IMG/VR virus record: IMGVR_UViG_3300042691_034260
Location: 1-35,676 of that record
Strand: one strand, 5' to 3'
DNA from: a virus
DNA: 35,676 nucleotides
The notes beneath the pieces were generated by a model. It did no database searches. It was not told the DNA's origin and worked only from the letters and a program-made list of their open reading frames with translations. The position numbers were made by a program, and so were the translations under genes. The stretch's first letter is position 1; each line of letters opens with the position of its first letter. Positions 14,501 through 20,606 of this stretch are shown in pieces.

Positions 14501-15889
14501 TATTCAGTTCCTGTAGGAACTGGTAATATTGATATAAGTCCTGATTTTATCAAAGTAGGAAATGTTGTTGCTATTGAGTGTTTAGTGCAAGGGTTAACAA
14601 GTGATTTAGAATTTGACTACAATGTTGTAGGAGACAAATTAATTTTACAAAATCCTGTTGATAATTTAACTATTAAAGTAATAACATATAATGATAATGA
14701 TGGATTATTAGTTAGAACTGAAAGATTTATTGGATCTCCTGATCGTAGATATAAAATTAGTAGGCCAGTATTAAATGATGCATATGTTTGGGTGCAGGTT
14801 AATGGATTGGCATTAATAAGTAAGTTAGACTATGAAGTATTAGACGATCAAGTTACTATTCAAATTAGTGATGCTTACAATCATTCGATCGAAGACGAAG
14901 TAATAATAACTAGTGTCTCTAGTGAGCAATTTTCTTACACAGTATTAGGGTATAGAATATTTAAAGATATATTCAACAGGACTCATTTTAAGAGATTGTC
15001 AAAAAATAACACCACATATTTAATTAAAGAATTAAACTTTAGCGATACTGAAATATATGTTGCTGATTCTACAGTTCTTACATCACCGATTCCAAGTAAA
15101 AACATTCCAGGGGTTATTTTAGTAGATGGAGAACGAATAGAATTTTATAAAGTAAATGGGAATATTTTAACTCAACTAAGACGCTCTACATTAGGAACAG
15201 CGCCGAGTAATGTTTGCCAAATTGGAACTAAAGTTATTGATCAAGGGATAAATCAAACAATTAAATATTCAATTAATAATTATAAGCAAGTTCATATAAC
15301 CACAAGTTCAAATGTTTATACTATATCAACATTAACAAATGAAATAACCGGTGACGGTATTGTATTAGTTTCTAATCCATATATGCCCGCAAAAGATCAA
15401 ATTTCTGTATATTACGGAGGAAAATCTTTACGTAAAACCGGTCAGTATTATCAAGATATTAGTGAAGCATTTGACAGTAGTCCTTTTAATATAAAAGGAA
15501 CAACATCCACAGCGGAGTTGTTACCTTCAACGGCTGTAAAGTATGATGCGTATTTAATTACAAATAATAATCAAGTTTGGGTTTATACAAACTCTAAAAA
15601 ATTGGGTTCAATAAATGGATTTGAATATAATGGATTAAATTATTTGCCTCCGGAATTTAGTGTAAATACATCAACACAACAGTTAACATTAAATGTTGCA
15701 GGAGGAGTTGATCCCGGAATTAAGATAACAATTGTTAAGAAAGACTTCTTAAGAAGTAGTTCTTGGAATGATGAAGTTACAACTTCAACAACGTTATCAT
15801 TGTTTGATAGCACAACACCGCAGGCAAAATTTTTACAGGAACAACCTGCTGAATTGCCGGATATTTATTACTATGGTGGATCAACATAA
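2528..15889 (+). CDS. Giant virion structural protein (4453 aa), baseplate or tail associated
   Basis: A single uninterrupted 13.4-kb frame directly behind the gp6-like gene, in the position gp7 holds in T4, but more than four times as long as T4 gp7 (about 1030 aa). The N-terminus (LPDFLKTDKNNKFLSSTLDQ) resembles the start of large structural proteins of marine T4-like phages. No signal peptide, membrane segment or catalytic motif was recognised. Recognisable parts are a seven-repeat FG-GAP-like propeller at about residues 2096-2545, two G-x-GY...P beta modules at about 2955 and 3311, repeated NG/DG...Y-x-V beta units through about 3400-4150, and near the C-terminus a DGERIEF...RSTLGT motif (about 4199-4240) common in phage fibre-like proteins. 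The composition (many N, T, S, Y, V, I) fits a beta-rich extended virion protein. A baseplate wedge or baseplate-attached fibre role is inferred from context only. Confidence 0.75.
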   Translation: MVKKIKSIDLLPDFLKTDKNNKFLSSTLDQLIQKPSLERLDGFVGSKLTPNYDPNNDNYISDVSNIRQNYQLSPALIINDQENNITDVVSFDNLINEITLQGGYTDNLDRLFETSYYSYNPFIDWDKFINYQEYYWLVTGPQTIVITGKPQNTTSTFTVTESANSSSFVFSPDGLSEDPLVTLYRGNTYIFDVNSTQKFYIKTQPTFGNNDIVVNNITNNGINNGKITLIVDETTPDTLYYIGSDSPNAQGQFVVKSIEEDTTLDVENEIIGKQNYISGTGIQFSNGMKIQFGGNVTPAMYKNKEYFVEGVGKEIRLIDYSILTSSADIADTYNDNFDITPFDTFPFDTFKRLPIDPEYITINRSSRDLNPWSRYNRWVHKDIIKISAELNNQIPVYPSDKRAKRPIIEFIPDLQLYNFGGQGIKNVDLIDTTTLDAFNTIENSQGYYVDQILLEQGYRVIFNADLDPDVRGKVYIVNYVLINGKKRLELVPAEDHAPVDNAAVSINYGSEYKGTNWWYNGSEWIYAQQHIKLNDPPLFDLFDNIGQSYSRDIKTDFAGNKIFGYTPGTINDTVLGFQIKQENSVGIGSYSFKNFLMTETFGLIESSLSAKTINTYNTFIKINNDSSTYRNSWIDGKPYQIPIIQFDTITTSTSNVMVSAVDLTNSTYVNFDVFLNLKKINSSNYATTVTNNVYSIKFNNNLNTGTTVLLKIRSDGKLIEDKGFYEIPISVTNNPDNSIVDELTLSEISNHVRVISESSSEFTGTYPGDSNLRDLVDVNGYANQIITNINPGLFSSFFIGKKEHSLLDAISVAADDYNKFKLFLIKKISEINVGLDPIVILDSALQDINATKLQNSPYYFSDMLGYGSDKNIKTWNVSSLDNSIFPLPSSFNLSKLNLKSILVYVNDIQLVANRDYTFIDDTDVEILIELSINDTIKIVDYFSTEGNFVPATPTKLGLYPKFEPKIFVDNTYIDSPTKVIQGHDGSITVAFNDYRDDVLLEFEKRIYNNIKVVYKRELLDFNSVIPGAFRTVEYSQNEINSILQKDFIKWAVAYGVEYEKNTIFDLDNPYTWNYTGSFNFTLGKPVSGYWRAVYKYFYDTDRPHTHPWEMLGFSEKPNWWDTEYGPAPYTSGNDILWNDIELGNIKQGSRKGIDKIYARPLLSNLLPVDEYGNLVDPTVRIASDITAFNQRQNFVFGDQGPAESSWRKSSYWPYVVQKLLALTKPALYSALMYDVSRLEKNLAGQWIYNGNFINLKNVIVPVDKDNITAGYSVYVIESGKQRSIDYIDKITSDIQNYEIKLFHKIGGFVNKNKLQIIIDAFDPTSTAPGAILPQEDYKLILNTGNPIKSLGISGMIIQKLNGKFVLKGYDTFDPYFTVYTPIRNSNTPLITVGGTSVPYLEWSGGSTEGNTGLTDIELSTAESATSSKYYQQGQVVSYQNKFYVVKVSHYAKSTFNASYFQSIPSLPIKGGVTVQSELTFDKVDKKIPYGSQFENIQDIYDVIIGYGAWLEAQGFIFDQYNSELTESLNWKFSGKEFLYWTTQNWADNSIIALSPFADQLKFQSSNSVVDNLFNFENKYKILQVNGTAISQKDISVFRDEQLCVINTTNSAQGMYYARLNLVQKEHAIVFNNRTIFNDTIYDFETGYRQLRAKLVGFRTKDWNGDYFSPGFVYDSVKITTWKKYTKYKNSDVVKYAGKYYSAAKNIDPAETFDFSNWVLLAQKPEEDLLPNFDYKINQFEDFYSLDIDNFDSSQQQMAQHLVGYTPRVYLNNIFTNPIAQYKFYQGFIKEKGTKNAINKLAKASIQNRQGEVEYNEVWAFRLGHFGSFETFKEIEFSLVEGTFIDNPQIINFVDTKPALPNDLIYYQLKDNFLIKPKDYVSSNTFITSFSTFDDNIFQLKTAGYVRLEDITATALNEDSLFDIASNSLISEGDTIWLGFRSDGEWDVLRYTRNQARIISAQSNQSVTQVTLTTDIFHDIKPSDIISISQLNDNLNGVYKVIDVPSLTSFVIEYTGNPISIDEETIVSLGLLFKFVSYRFNSIDNFYTDNNLINLNYGTKFWVDADVIGKWKVYEKTKNYKLKTKLKSSITADTHQFGYSISQRTNSNIVLVGAPSFYDSTNYGKVYVYKNQNDSLISICQFTLNENKNYHVPGTKNEFGYVVLYDPDDYLDTGYGLTFIGAPATSNVKSNSTTGTVRESTGTGSISSFVQEGAVKISSIDPILIREKAEFVLLSPYPASYQRFGSAIYVQRNASTKLTLVGAPGTLTTGSGAVYAYNILSTSTTNLQIIPAPTGIQVASSGTISVGSQWGFSISGSDNSSVIAISAPGYNNQKGMVQIFNGTSFVQTLEVPTVIKEKSRFGNKVLVSPDGLDIFVTAPKSKNLDNSLGKVVCYRKNSITGLFTVTQIILNPVSESEMTFGANLDLNSDKDLLVISALGNNSRIFTTFDNYSEPSDIPLVNDAESDLKENLTNFDNKSTTFKDGIKKTGAVYLYDKKNSKYILVDEIYLNAYKEGNDYGHGVSINNNSIYVGAPSYSTTTNISYVYNFAKIDKTVSGYKVLHSQDDLVDVNLLNRNVLINTEKEEVIEYLDVIDPLKGKIAGLAQQELTYRSENDPAIYSLGIVATNNDENTNWLDEHVGELWWDLSTLKYMWYEQGDLNFRKNTWGKVFPGATIDVYEWVRSEYLPSEWATIADTAEGLVNSISGQPKYSDNTVLSIKQVLDTATGTFINVYYYWVKNKVTLPSRKNRRISCYQVANIIADPITYGLKTIQILSADSISLSNVATQLISDKISLNVSFDIINNRLPRHTEWLLLKENSENSIPNTLLEKKLIDSFVGYDSLGNPVPNKSLTFREKYGIGIRPQQTMFKDRYEALRNIVEFANGILIKNPITDTSSFNNLNSEDPIPDASLNQYDVIVEDLDYLSLEVPNTSVLKTGELTAYVKDGKIYNVTIENQGFGYRYPPTVTISDNENNNAIINTSINSDGQIVSVDIVNPGNNFTTAPTLTVRPFIAIVLIDENLNNRWAKYYFNEQLKLWIKIATQKFNTKLYWSYVDYVSEDYKPYNDYSYTLDNVFQLQTLSNISPGEYIKIKNGGSGRYIIIEKTPVDVLGNFSNNYNLVYSENGTIQINDSIWNFITGDLTFDKNNRYDQTLYDQTPVVEIKNIFLALKEDIFIENLKINWNLLFFKAVKYALSEQKLLDWAFKTSFIDVINYAGTLNQRSVYKLDSSSYFEDYLKEVKPYHSIIRNYTTNYNNNEPTNTYITDFDFPTYYNEETGKFEFVNFDNSLIDQYPWKSWVDNYKCFIAEIVIADAGTGYTAAPTVTIQTAVGDTGTGATARAYISSGKLSSIEIINPGKNYTKLPNIILSGGGGSATQGRAYARLGNDKIRANTIGIKFDRISSTVNYIDNNVSDSFICDGFSKEFILTWLATPDSLKITVTLDGNLVLGSDYIVSYFTELYNGYNKKFSKIIFVNEAPIKDSVLKIDYVKNIELLHAAEKIISYYTNTNFIGKDLAQLMEGIEFPYNKLEGLPFDYTSKWDVEYQPFGQFAYADNVDYSNNYIVGSVAATGTNTIALTTTTGIQIGQYANITSYIVNKFATSATVVVSSVTNNSVTFSSTLSDAVYPGDKIEIWSQSTSPTLIDTDLFGGNWINSTTNYISNALGVNPEDVIVSGDGFFTQDSLYATEELVPGFVTDTLGINVYTKNSFGAPLVYSSFKSNTVNSYEYINLPFLPPSQDYIKVTFDDINLTYNSQVENIAIDLRPFEFTINWTTKQLIIGELPTAGLIKYTIIGISTSEASLGVGLVDFKSTVTTLSLVQVMSDSIIDTVNSAYVTVNGVAVPKVTEPTSSGFTLSMANDGSRRAVVNVYVSTPLSMNTVQAYFFSGLYGQFNEIKEQIFEVSSTPTSVFTLSYPPGVSGPLSANIIVDKTDISGTVRLLPPFITYYDITNSINTIFAINSYSSDPLRYNVNDFTILNVKVYINGKALRPGFDYSVPVGTGNIDISPDFIKVGNVVAIECLVQGLTSDLEFDYNVVGDKLILQNPVDNLTIKVITYNDNDGLLVRTERFIGSPDRRYKISRPVLNDAYVWVQVNGLALISKLDYEVLDDQVTIQISDAYNHSIEDEVIITSVSSEQFSYTVLGYRIFKDIFNRTHFKRLSKNNTTYLIKELNFSDTEIYVADSTVLTSPIPSKNIPGVILVDGERIEFYKVNGNILTQLRRSTLGTAPSNVCQIGTKVIDQGINQTIKYSINNYKQVHITTSSNVYTISTLTNEITGDGIVLVSNPYMPAKDQISVYYGGKSLRKTGQYYQDISEAFDSSPFNIKGTTSTAELLPSTAVKYDAYLITNNNQVWVYTNSKKLGSINGFEYNGLNYLPPEFSVNTSTQQLTLNVAGGVDPGIKITIVKKDFLRSSSWNDEVTTSTTLSLFDSTTPQAKFLQEQPAELPDIYYYGGST
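8813..10180 (+). other. Seven FG-GAP-like repeats (predicted beta-propeller) inside the giant protein
   Basis: Within residues about 2096-2550 there are seven repeats of the form (F/W/Y)G..(h)...........(h)(V/I)(G/S)AP......G.V..Y. They begin at F2096 (nt 8813), then near nt 9000, 9254, 9452, 9606, 9782 and 10077. Examples are IVLVGAP, LTFIGAP, LTLVGAP, IAISAP, IFVTAP, LVISAL and IYVGAP. This is the pattern of the FG-GAP repeat of integrin alpha-type propellers, and seven copies is the closed-ring number. The sixth copy is degenerate (SAL instead of SAP). Propellers of this kind usually bind proteins or sugars; that role is an inference here. Confidence 0.7.
11325..11560 (+). repeat. G-x-GY...P beta module, copy 1 (coding)
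   Basis: Encodes a two-part unit, IENQGFGYRYPPTVTI then IVNPGNNFTTAPTLTV, inside the giant protein. The same unit recurs about 1.1 kb downstream. Such G-x-GY..PTV motifs are frequent in tail and fibre proteins of aquatic phages. The function is unknown. Confidence 0.55.
12445..12640 (+). repeat. G-x-GY...P beta module, copy 2 (coding)
   Basis: Encodes IADAGTGYTAAPTVTIQ followed by IINPGKNYTKLPNIILSG, matching the unit at 11325-11560 in order and spacing (G-x-GY..P-T-V, then N-P-G-x-N-(Y/F)-T..P). It is separated from copy 1 by a different segment, so this is a recurring domain rather than a recent tandem duplication. Confidence 0.55.
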
Positions 15890-15917
15890 TTTAATAAAAA
15901 TGTTACTAAATTAATTA

Positions 15918-15926
15918 GATAAATAT
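15918..15926 (+). promoter_or_regulatory. Possible T4-type late promoter element (ATAAATAT)
   Basis: GATAAATAT, close to the T4 late -10 box TATAAATA, in the 41-base gap before the 220-residue structural gene. That gene has no clear Shine-Dalgarno sequence. The element ends only 4 bases before the ATG, which would give an almost leaderless transcript. In such AT-rich DNA chance matches are common, so support is weak. Confidence 0.25.
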
Positions 15927-15930
15927 CAAT

Positions 15931-16593
15931 ATGGACCACAAAAAAATGAATGATTTAACATACAATGCATTAAAAAATAACTCGTCATCTATGAAAGAAT
16001 TTGGTGCTTTCAGCATTGAAGGGCATATTAAAATTTACGATCCTGCATCTACAGAAGTTTATGTTAATAAAAGAAATGCCATTCATTATGAAAATTTTAG
16101 TATTGCTTTAGCAAGAGGAATAAGCAATCAAGGAAAAGGCACAATAGCAGAAATGGCGTTTGGTAATGGTGGTACAAGAGTTGACCAAACTGGTATAATT
16201 ACTTACTTAACACCTAATTCTGTCGGAGCAAATGCATCGTTATATAATCAAACTTATATCAAAACTATTGATGCAAAATTAACTTCAAATTTTAATCCTG
16301 CTCGAAATTTTATGGAAGTTAGGCATGTATCTGGAGCAGTGTATTCAGATATATTAGTAAGCTGTCTACTCGATTTTGGTGAACCATCTGGTCAAGCTGC
16401 ATTTGATAATTCTACAAATTCTGACGGAGAATTTGTATTTGATGAATTAGGTTTAAGAGCATATAGTGCTGACGGTCCTGGTCTAGGAGATTTATTAACT
16501 CATGTGATTTTTCACCCTGTTCAAAAGTCTTTAAATAGAATGATTCAAATTGATTATACTGTTCGTGTTCAATCATTAACAGCAGGAACATAA
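15931..16593 (+). CDS. Virion structural protein, probable baseplate or tail component (unknown)
   Basis: A 220-residue protein lying between the giant structural gene and the fibre genes. Visible features are an N-terminal segment GHIKIYDPASTEVYVNKRN, a central MAFGNGGT motif (about residues 78-85), and a strand-rich C-terminus ending VRVQSLTAG. It has no signal peptide, membrane helix or coiled coil. I recall similar proteins in baseplate and fibre modules of marine T4-like phages but do not know an assigned function. It has no recognisable similarity to T4 gp8 or gp9 that I can support. The start at 15931 gives the full open frame but lacks a clear ribosome-binding site. Confidence 0.6.
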   Translation: MDHKKMNDLTYNALKNNSSSMKEFGAFSIEGHIKIYDPASTEVYVNKRNAIHYENFSIALARGISNQGKGTIAEMAFGNGGTRVDQTGIITYLTPNSVGANASLYNQTYIKTIDAKLTSNFNPARNFMEVRHVSGAVYSDILVSCLLDFGEPSGQAAFDNSTNSDGEFVFDELGLRAYSADGPGLGDLLTHVIFHPVQKSLNRMIQIDYTVRVQSLTAGT

Positions 16594-16611
16594 TATTAGT
16601 GGAAATATAAA

Positions 16612-18405
16612 ATGCCTTATACATTAAAATTTTCAGATTCTTCTAAAATTGAAACGGTAGTTGTTCCTGAAATGCCGCCGGGCATTAATTCGATCGATAC
16701 TAGCTTAAGTTTAGTAGGTAAAAATTATCCCAATTACGGTGAAAAAATAGCTCAGAATTTTCTTTCTTTATTAGAAAATTTTGCATCTCCATTACCGCCA
16801 GAAAACCCAATCGAAGGACAATTGTGGTATGATACAAGTGATCCTAACAGTAAAGTTTTAAGAATAATGGACGGAACTGCTGATAGCACTAGATGGCCAT
16901 CTGCTAACGGTATATATCAGCAAGGAACAGATCCTAAAGAAACCGCAACTGCTGGTTTAAAAGTTGGAGATATTTGGGTCGACACTCAAAACAATGTTTT
17001 AAAAATTTACCATAGCGGTAATTGGACTACAGTAGGCCCTACAATAAGCTCTGGTATAAACAAAACTGGAGTCGAACCAGCAATTATAACTAGCAATACT
17101 AATACAGATCACGGTGTAGTTATAACTTATATTGATGGTAATGCTGCGACTATTACGGCTTTTGATCAGTTTGTTCCGAAAACAGTTATTGACGGATTTA
17201 CTTTATTAAAGCCTGGAATTAATATTTCTACAAATAATAGTTCAATAGTTAACGGAACAGCAGATTCTGCTGCTAATTTAAAAATTGGCAATAATAAGTA
17301 TTTGGCAAATAGGTTTTTAATTAAAGATGATTCTCTACAACAGTTAATAACTGGAAAATTATTTTTTCAAACACCGTCAAATCAGGCAGGAAGCGAAGGA
17401 CGAGATGGTATAGTTATTGATACGAAAATTCCATCAAACAATACTTATGTTCAGTTTTACAAATATGTTAATGATGCAGTAATTCTTAATAATACACCCG
17501 GCGGAAAAATTGTTTTTAAAACTAGGCAAAGTATTGGTTCAGGGTTAGTTAACGGATTAACAATTGAAAATCAATCAGTTGCCATTAACACAGTCACTAA
17601 TTCTAATTATGCGCTTTCAGTAAATGGTGCTCTTTATGCATCTGGTGACATTATTTTAAACTCAACATCTTCAAACACTACTATTGTAAAAGGAGCAACG
17701 AACTTTTCTCAGAATGTTACTTTAGAAAAGTCTTTGTTGGTTAACAATAATGCAACAGTTACTAGTTTATTAACATTAGGAGCTTCGGCAGGAGTAGGAG
17801 TTGTTTTATTACCTGGAGCACATAATTCTTTAGATATAGGTTCTACTACAAAGTATTTTAGAAGATTATATGTATCATCTATCGGTTCAACAGGAACAGG
17901 GACAGTTTTATACGGTCGAGTTATAGGAAATTCTACAGGATTAGAAAAATCTTCTGAATTTAAGCTGCAAGGACAAGTAACTGCTCCTTCGTTTATATTT
18001 GCAGGAACAGGCACAACGGCTACTTTTGTTACATCGTTATCAACTACAGCAATTACTGGGCAACAAGCGTTAAGTCAAACTACTTCAACTTTAACTTTAT
18101 TAGTTGTAGATACTTCTACATCTGCTACCTATACAGGGTTACAAAAAATTAATAGATACGACTTCTTAAAAGGAATTGTTCCTTCCGGAACAATAATGCC
18201 ATTTTCAGGAACAGTTGTACCTGACGGTTGGCTATTATGTGACGGCACATCTAAGTCCAGCACTAATTATCCAGAACTATTTTCAGTTATAGATAATTTT
18301 TATAAAACAGGCGGCACAAATTTTAAAGTTCCGGACATGAGGTATTCTACTACTTCTACAAATGGTGTTGGTGTGACATTTATACAATACATTATAAAGA
18401 TATAA
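16612..18405 (+). CDS. Tail fibre protein with C-terminal tail-collar domain
   Basis: 597 residues. The N-terminal region (about 1-145) has the unit SLVGKNYPNYGE..AQNFLSLLENFA...GQLWYDT followed by GDIWVDTQNNVLKIY...W..VGP. It is shared with the next two genes and is probably the attachment domain. A long beta-rich, low-complexity middle follows. The C-terminus (about 520-597) is a phage tail-collar domain: GTIMPFSGTVVPDGWLLCDG, then NYPELFSVI and F-x-VPDMR. Tail-collar domains are found at the tips of short and long fibres, including T4 gp12-type fibres. Receptor contact or fibre assembly is inferred. It starts 18 bases after the previous stop, with a weak GGA upstream. Confidence 0.8.
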   Translation: MPYTLKFSDSSKIETVVVPEMPPGINSIDTSLSLVGKNYPNYGEKIAQNFLSLLENFASPLPPENPIEGQLWYDTSDPNSKVLRIMDGTADSTRWPSANGIYQQGTDPKETATAGLKVGDIWVDTQNNVLKIYHSGNWTTVGPTISSGINKTGVEPAIITSNTNTDHGVVITYIDGNAATITAFDQFVPKTVIDGFTLLKPGINISTNNSSIVNGTADSAANLKIGNNKYLANRFLIKDDSLQQLITGKLFFQTPSNQAGSEGRDGIVIDTKIPSNNTYVQFYKYVNDAVILNNTPGGKIVFKTRQSIGSGLVNGLTIENQSVAINTVTNSNYALSVNGALYASGDIILNSTSSNTTIVKGATNFSQNVTLEKSLLVNNNATVTSLLTLGASAGVGVVLLPGAHNSLDIGSTTKYFRRLYVSSIGSTGTGTVLYGRVIGNSTGLEKSSEFKLQGQVTAPSFIFAGTGTTATFVTSLSTTAITGQQALSQTTSTLTLLVVDTSTSATYTGLQKINRYDFLKGIVPSGTIMPFSGTVVPDGWLLCDGTSKSSTNYPELFSVIDNFYKTGGTNFKVPDMRYSTTSTNGVGVTFIQYIIKI

Positions 18406-18409
18406 AAAT

Positions 18410-19390
18410 ATGGCATATACAATATCAAACACTGACGGATCAACTTTAGTCCTATTAGCTGATAATACTGTAGACAATATTTCAACCAGTATTGCATTAA
18501 TTGGCAGAAATGTTAATGGATTCGGCGAATACTTTAACAACAATTTAATTAAATTAATGGCAAATTTTGCCTCAGATTCAATTAACCCTCCGACGAATCC
18601 TCTAAAAGGTCAGTTGTGGTATGATACTACAGTTAAAAAAATTAAAGTATATGATAACGGTTTTAAAAATGTAAGTGGTGCAATAATTTCTGCCGCGCAA
18701 CCAGACTCATTAAGCACTGGTGACCTTTGGTTCGATAGCACCAATAATCAATTAAAAATTATAAATGGTAGTTCAGTTCTATTAGTAGGTCCTACATATC
18801 CAATCAGTGTAGGAGAAAATGGGTGGATACTTCCTCAAACAAGCCTAAGAGACAATAATTTATATGTTAAACAAGTTACTTTGTTAAAAAATTATGGAAA
18901 TTCCTTAGGAGCCATATCTCATGAAGCGTTTGACGTAGTATCTAGCGATGCCACTACTTATTTTAATACTTCTACAGTATCGTTAGTATCAGGACTGAAT
19001 ATATTCGGAGATATTAATTATACTGGCAAAATTAATAATAATTATTTTACTTTAAATGTTGATTTAGATGTATTAACACCGTCGTCAAACGATATTTCTA
19101 ATATAACTGATGTAGTAACACAAACGAATGCTATTATTGATTTGTTAAATGCAGTATTTCCTATTAACACACAAACAGGAAATATTTCTCACCCGTTAAA
19201 TTCGCAGTCAATTGAACCCGGTGTTCCGGTAAACAGCGAAGCAAGAGTAATTTGCCAACATACTGTTCCTTTTAATGGATATCAAATTCGAAGATTTAAT
19301 TCTACATTATTAACTTGGGATTATGTTGAATTAACAACTTCAAATGTATTTACAACCGTATCCAATGTGATTGCTACAATTAACCTATAA
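18410..19390 (+). CDS. Tail fibre-type protein, paralogue of its neighbours
   Basis: 326 residues. The N-terminus repeats the family pattern IALIGRNVNGFGE..NNNLIKLMANFA...GQLWYDT, then GDLWFDSTNNQLKI. After about residue 135 the sequence diverges and no known domain is recognised. There is no tail-collar motif; the end is a short beta-rich tail. It begins 4 bases after the preceding stop. Likely a virion appendage protein made by duplication of an attachment domain with a new C-terminus; its exact place in the tail is unknown. Confidence 0.7.
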   Translation: MAYTISNTDGSTLVLLADNTVDNISTSIALIGRNVNGFGEYFNNNLIKLMANFASDSINPPTNPLKGQLWYDTTVKKIKVYDNGFKNVSGAIISAAQPDSLSTGDLWFDSTNNQLKIINGSSVLLVGPTYPISVGENGWILPQTSLRDNNLYVKQVTLLKNYGNSLGAISHEAFDVVSSDATTYFNTSTVSLVSGLNIFGDINYTGKINNNYFTLNVDLDVLTPSSNDISNITDVVTQTNAIIDLLNAVFPINTQTGNISHPLNSQSIEPGVPVNSEARVICQHTVPFNGYQIRRFNSTLLTWDYVELTTSNVFTTVSNVIATINL

Positions 19391-19398
19391 TAAATATT
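19386..19398 (+). promoter_or_regulatory. Possible T4-type late promoter element (TATAATAAATATT)
   Basis: An AT-rich element containing ATAAATAT sits 15 bases upstream of the third fibre gene, which has no Shine-Dalgarno sequence. It overlaps the stop of the preceding gene. The core is the same as the element at 15918-15926. A match to T4 late -10 sequences is plausible, but chance is not excluded in this base composition. Confidence 0.3.
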
Positions 19399-19412
19399 AA
19401 AAAAATAAAATT

Positions 19413-20606
19413 ATGCCTTATATACTTAATAAAACAAATGGTGCAAAAATAACCATAGTAGATGATGCACAAATTGATACATCTACTGATTTATTTTTTG
19501 TGGGTAGAAATTACAGTGGCTATGGTGAATTTGTTAATGAAAATCTTTTAAGACTGTTAGAAAATTTTTCAAATACGACTCCTACCCCAAAACCAATTTC
19601 AGGCCAAACATGGTATAATAGTTCGAGTGATATTAAAAAGTTAAATGTATTTGATGGAAAAGAATATAAATCTATTGCAAATTTACATGTTTCTTCCGAA
19701 GCGCCAATTTATCCTACTACAGGAGATTTGTGGTGGGATGAAACTAATGTAAAATTAAAAATTTGGGACGGTAATACTTATAAATCAATTGGCCCATCGG
19801 GCTCTGTTAGAGCAGATTGGCGCACAGTTGAAGAAATTGTCGAAAGTTCTACGCAACCAGTCATTGAAGGATTTTTTGGTAGTAATGTAAAAATCACAGT
19901 ATCTGATGTTGCTTTTACACCTGATGTTTCGTCATTGTTATCTGGATCGGATAAATTTCCTTCTGTTAAAAAAGGAATTACTTTATACGGTGCAAATTCT
20001 GTAACAGGATCAACAAAAGAATCTGGATATTACTTTTGGGGAACTGCTGCCGAGTCTCTGGTTGCAACAACATCTACGAATCTAAGCGTAACATCTACTA
20101 CGTCAAACGCAACTTTTTATGTTCCTTTTGTTAATACATCGACTGGCGGAGTATCTGCATTTTCGCATTCGGGTATAACATATAACCCTTCTTCGGGTAT
20201 ATTATCTACTATTGCTTCGGCGGCTCTATATGCAGATTTAGCAGAAAGATATGCCTCGGATACTGTTTATGACATAGGTACTGTGGTAGTCATAGGAGGA
20301 ACAAAAGAAATTACAGTTTCTCATTTACACGCTGATACAGCAGTTGCGGGTGTGATTTCTCAACATCCTGCCTATCGAATGAATTCTGCCGCAGGTACAG
20401 ACGACACACATCCTTATGTGGCACTCCGTGGTCGAGTTCTTTGTAAAGTAGTAGGACCTGTTAAAAAAGGAGCGTTATTAGTAACTAGCTCTTATCCGGG
20501 GTATGCAGAAGCTATAAAGAGCGACGATAATAAAAATGCAGTGTTTGCTAAATCACTGCAAGATTTTTCAGGGCCAAAGGGCTTAGTTGAAGTCTTAGTT
20601 ATCTAA
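19413..20606 (+). CDS. Tail fibre protein with auto-processing/chaperone-like C-terminus
   Basis: 397 residues. The N-terminus has the shared attachment unit FFVGRNYSGYGE..NENLLRLLENFS...GQTWYNS, then GDLWWDETNVKLKIW.....SIGP. The middle is beta-rich. The C-terminus, from about residue 266 (ALYADLAERYASD, then GTVVVIGG, VAGVISQHPAYRMN, ALRGRVLCKVVGPVKKGALLVTS), recalls the YAD.AE...G..V.........GV.S..P pattern of phage fibre ends that include the peptidase G2/intramolecular chaperone type. Whether it cleaves itself is not known; no catalytic pair was identified. Its TAA overlaps the stop of the convergent thymidylate synthase gene. Confidence 0.7.
   Translation: MPYILNKTNGAKITIVDDAQIDTSTDLFFVGRNYSGYGEFVNENLLRLLENFSNTTPTPKPISGQTWYNSSSDIKKLNVFDGKEYKSIANLHVSSEAPIYPTTGDLWWDETNVKLKIWDGNTYKSIGPSGSVRADWRTVEEIVESSTQPVIEGFFGSNVKITVSDVAFTPDVSSLLSGSDKFPSVKKGITLYGANSVTGSTKESGYYFWGTAAESLVATTSTNLSVTSTTSNATFYVPFVNTSTGGVSAFSHSGITYNPSSGILSTIASAALYADLAERYASDTVYDIGTVVVIGGTKEITVSHLHADTAVAGVISQHPAYRMNSAAGTDDTHPYVALRGRVLCKVVGPVKKGALLVTSSYPGYAEAIKSDDNKNAVFAKSLQDFSGPKGLVEVLVI

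Noticed and set aside
17709-18014. Minus-strand frame inside the collar-domain fibre gene
   Set aside because: Composition follows the antisense of a repetitive beta protein; no independent support.
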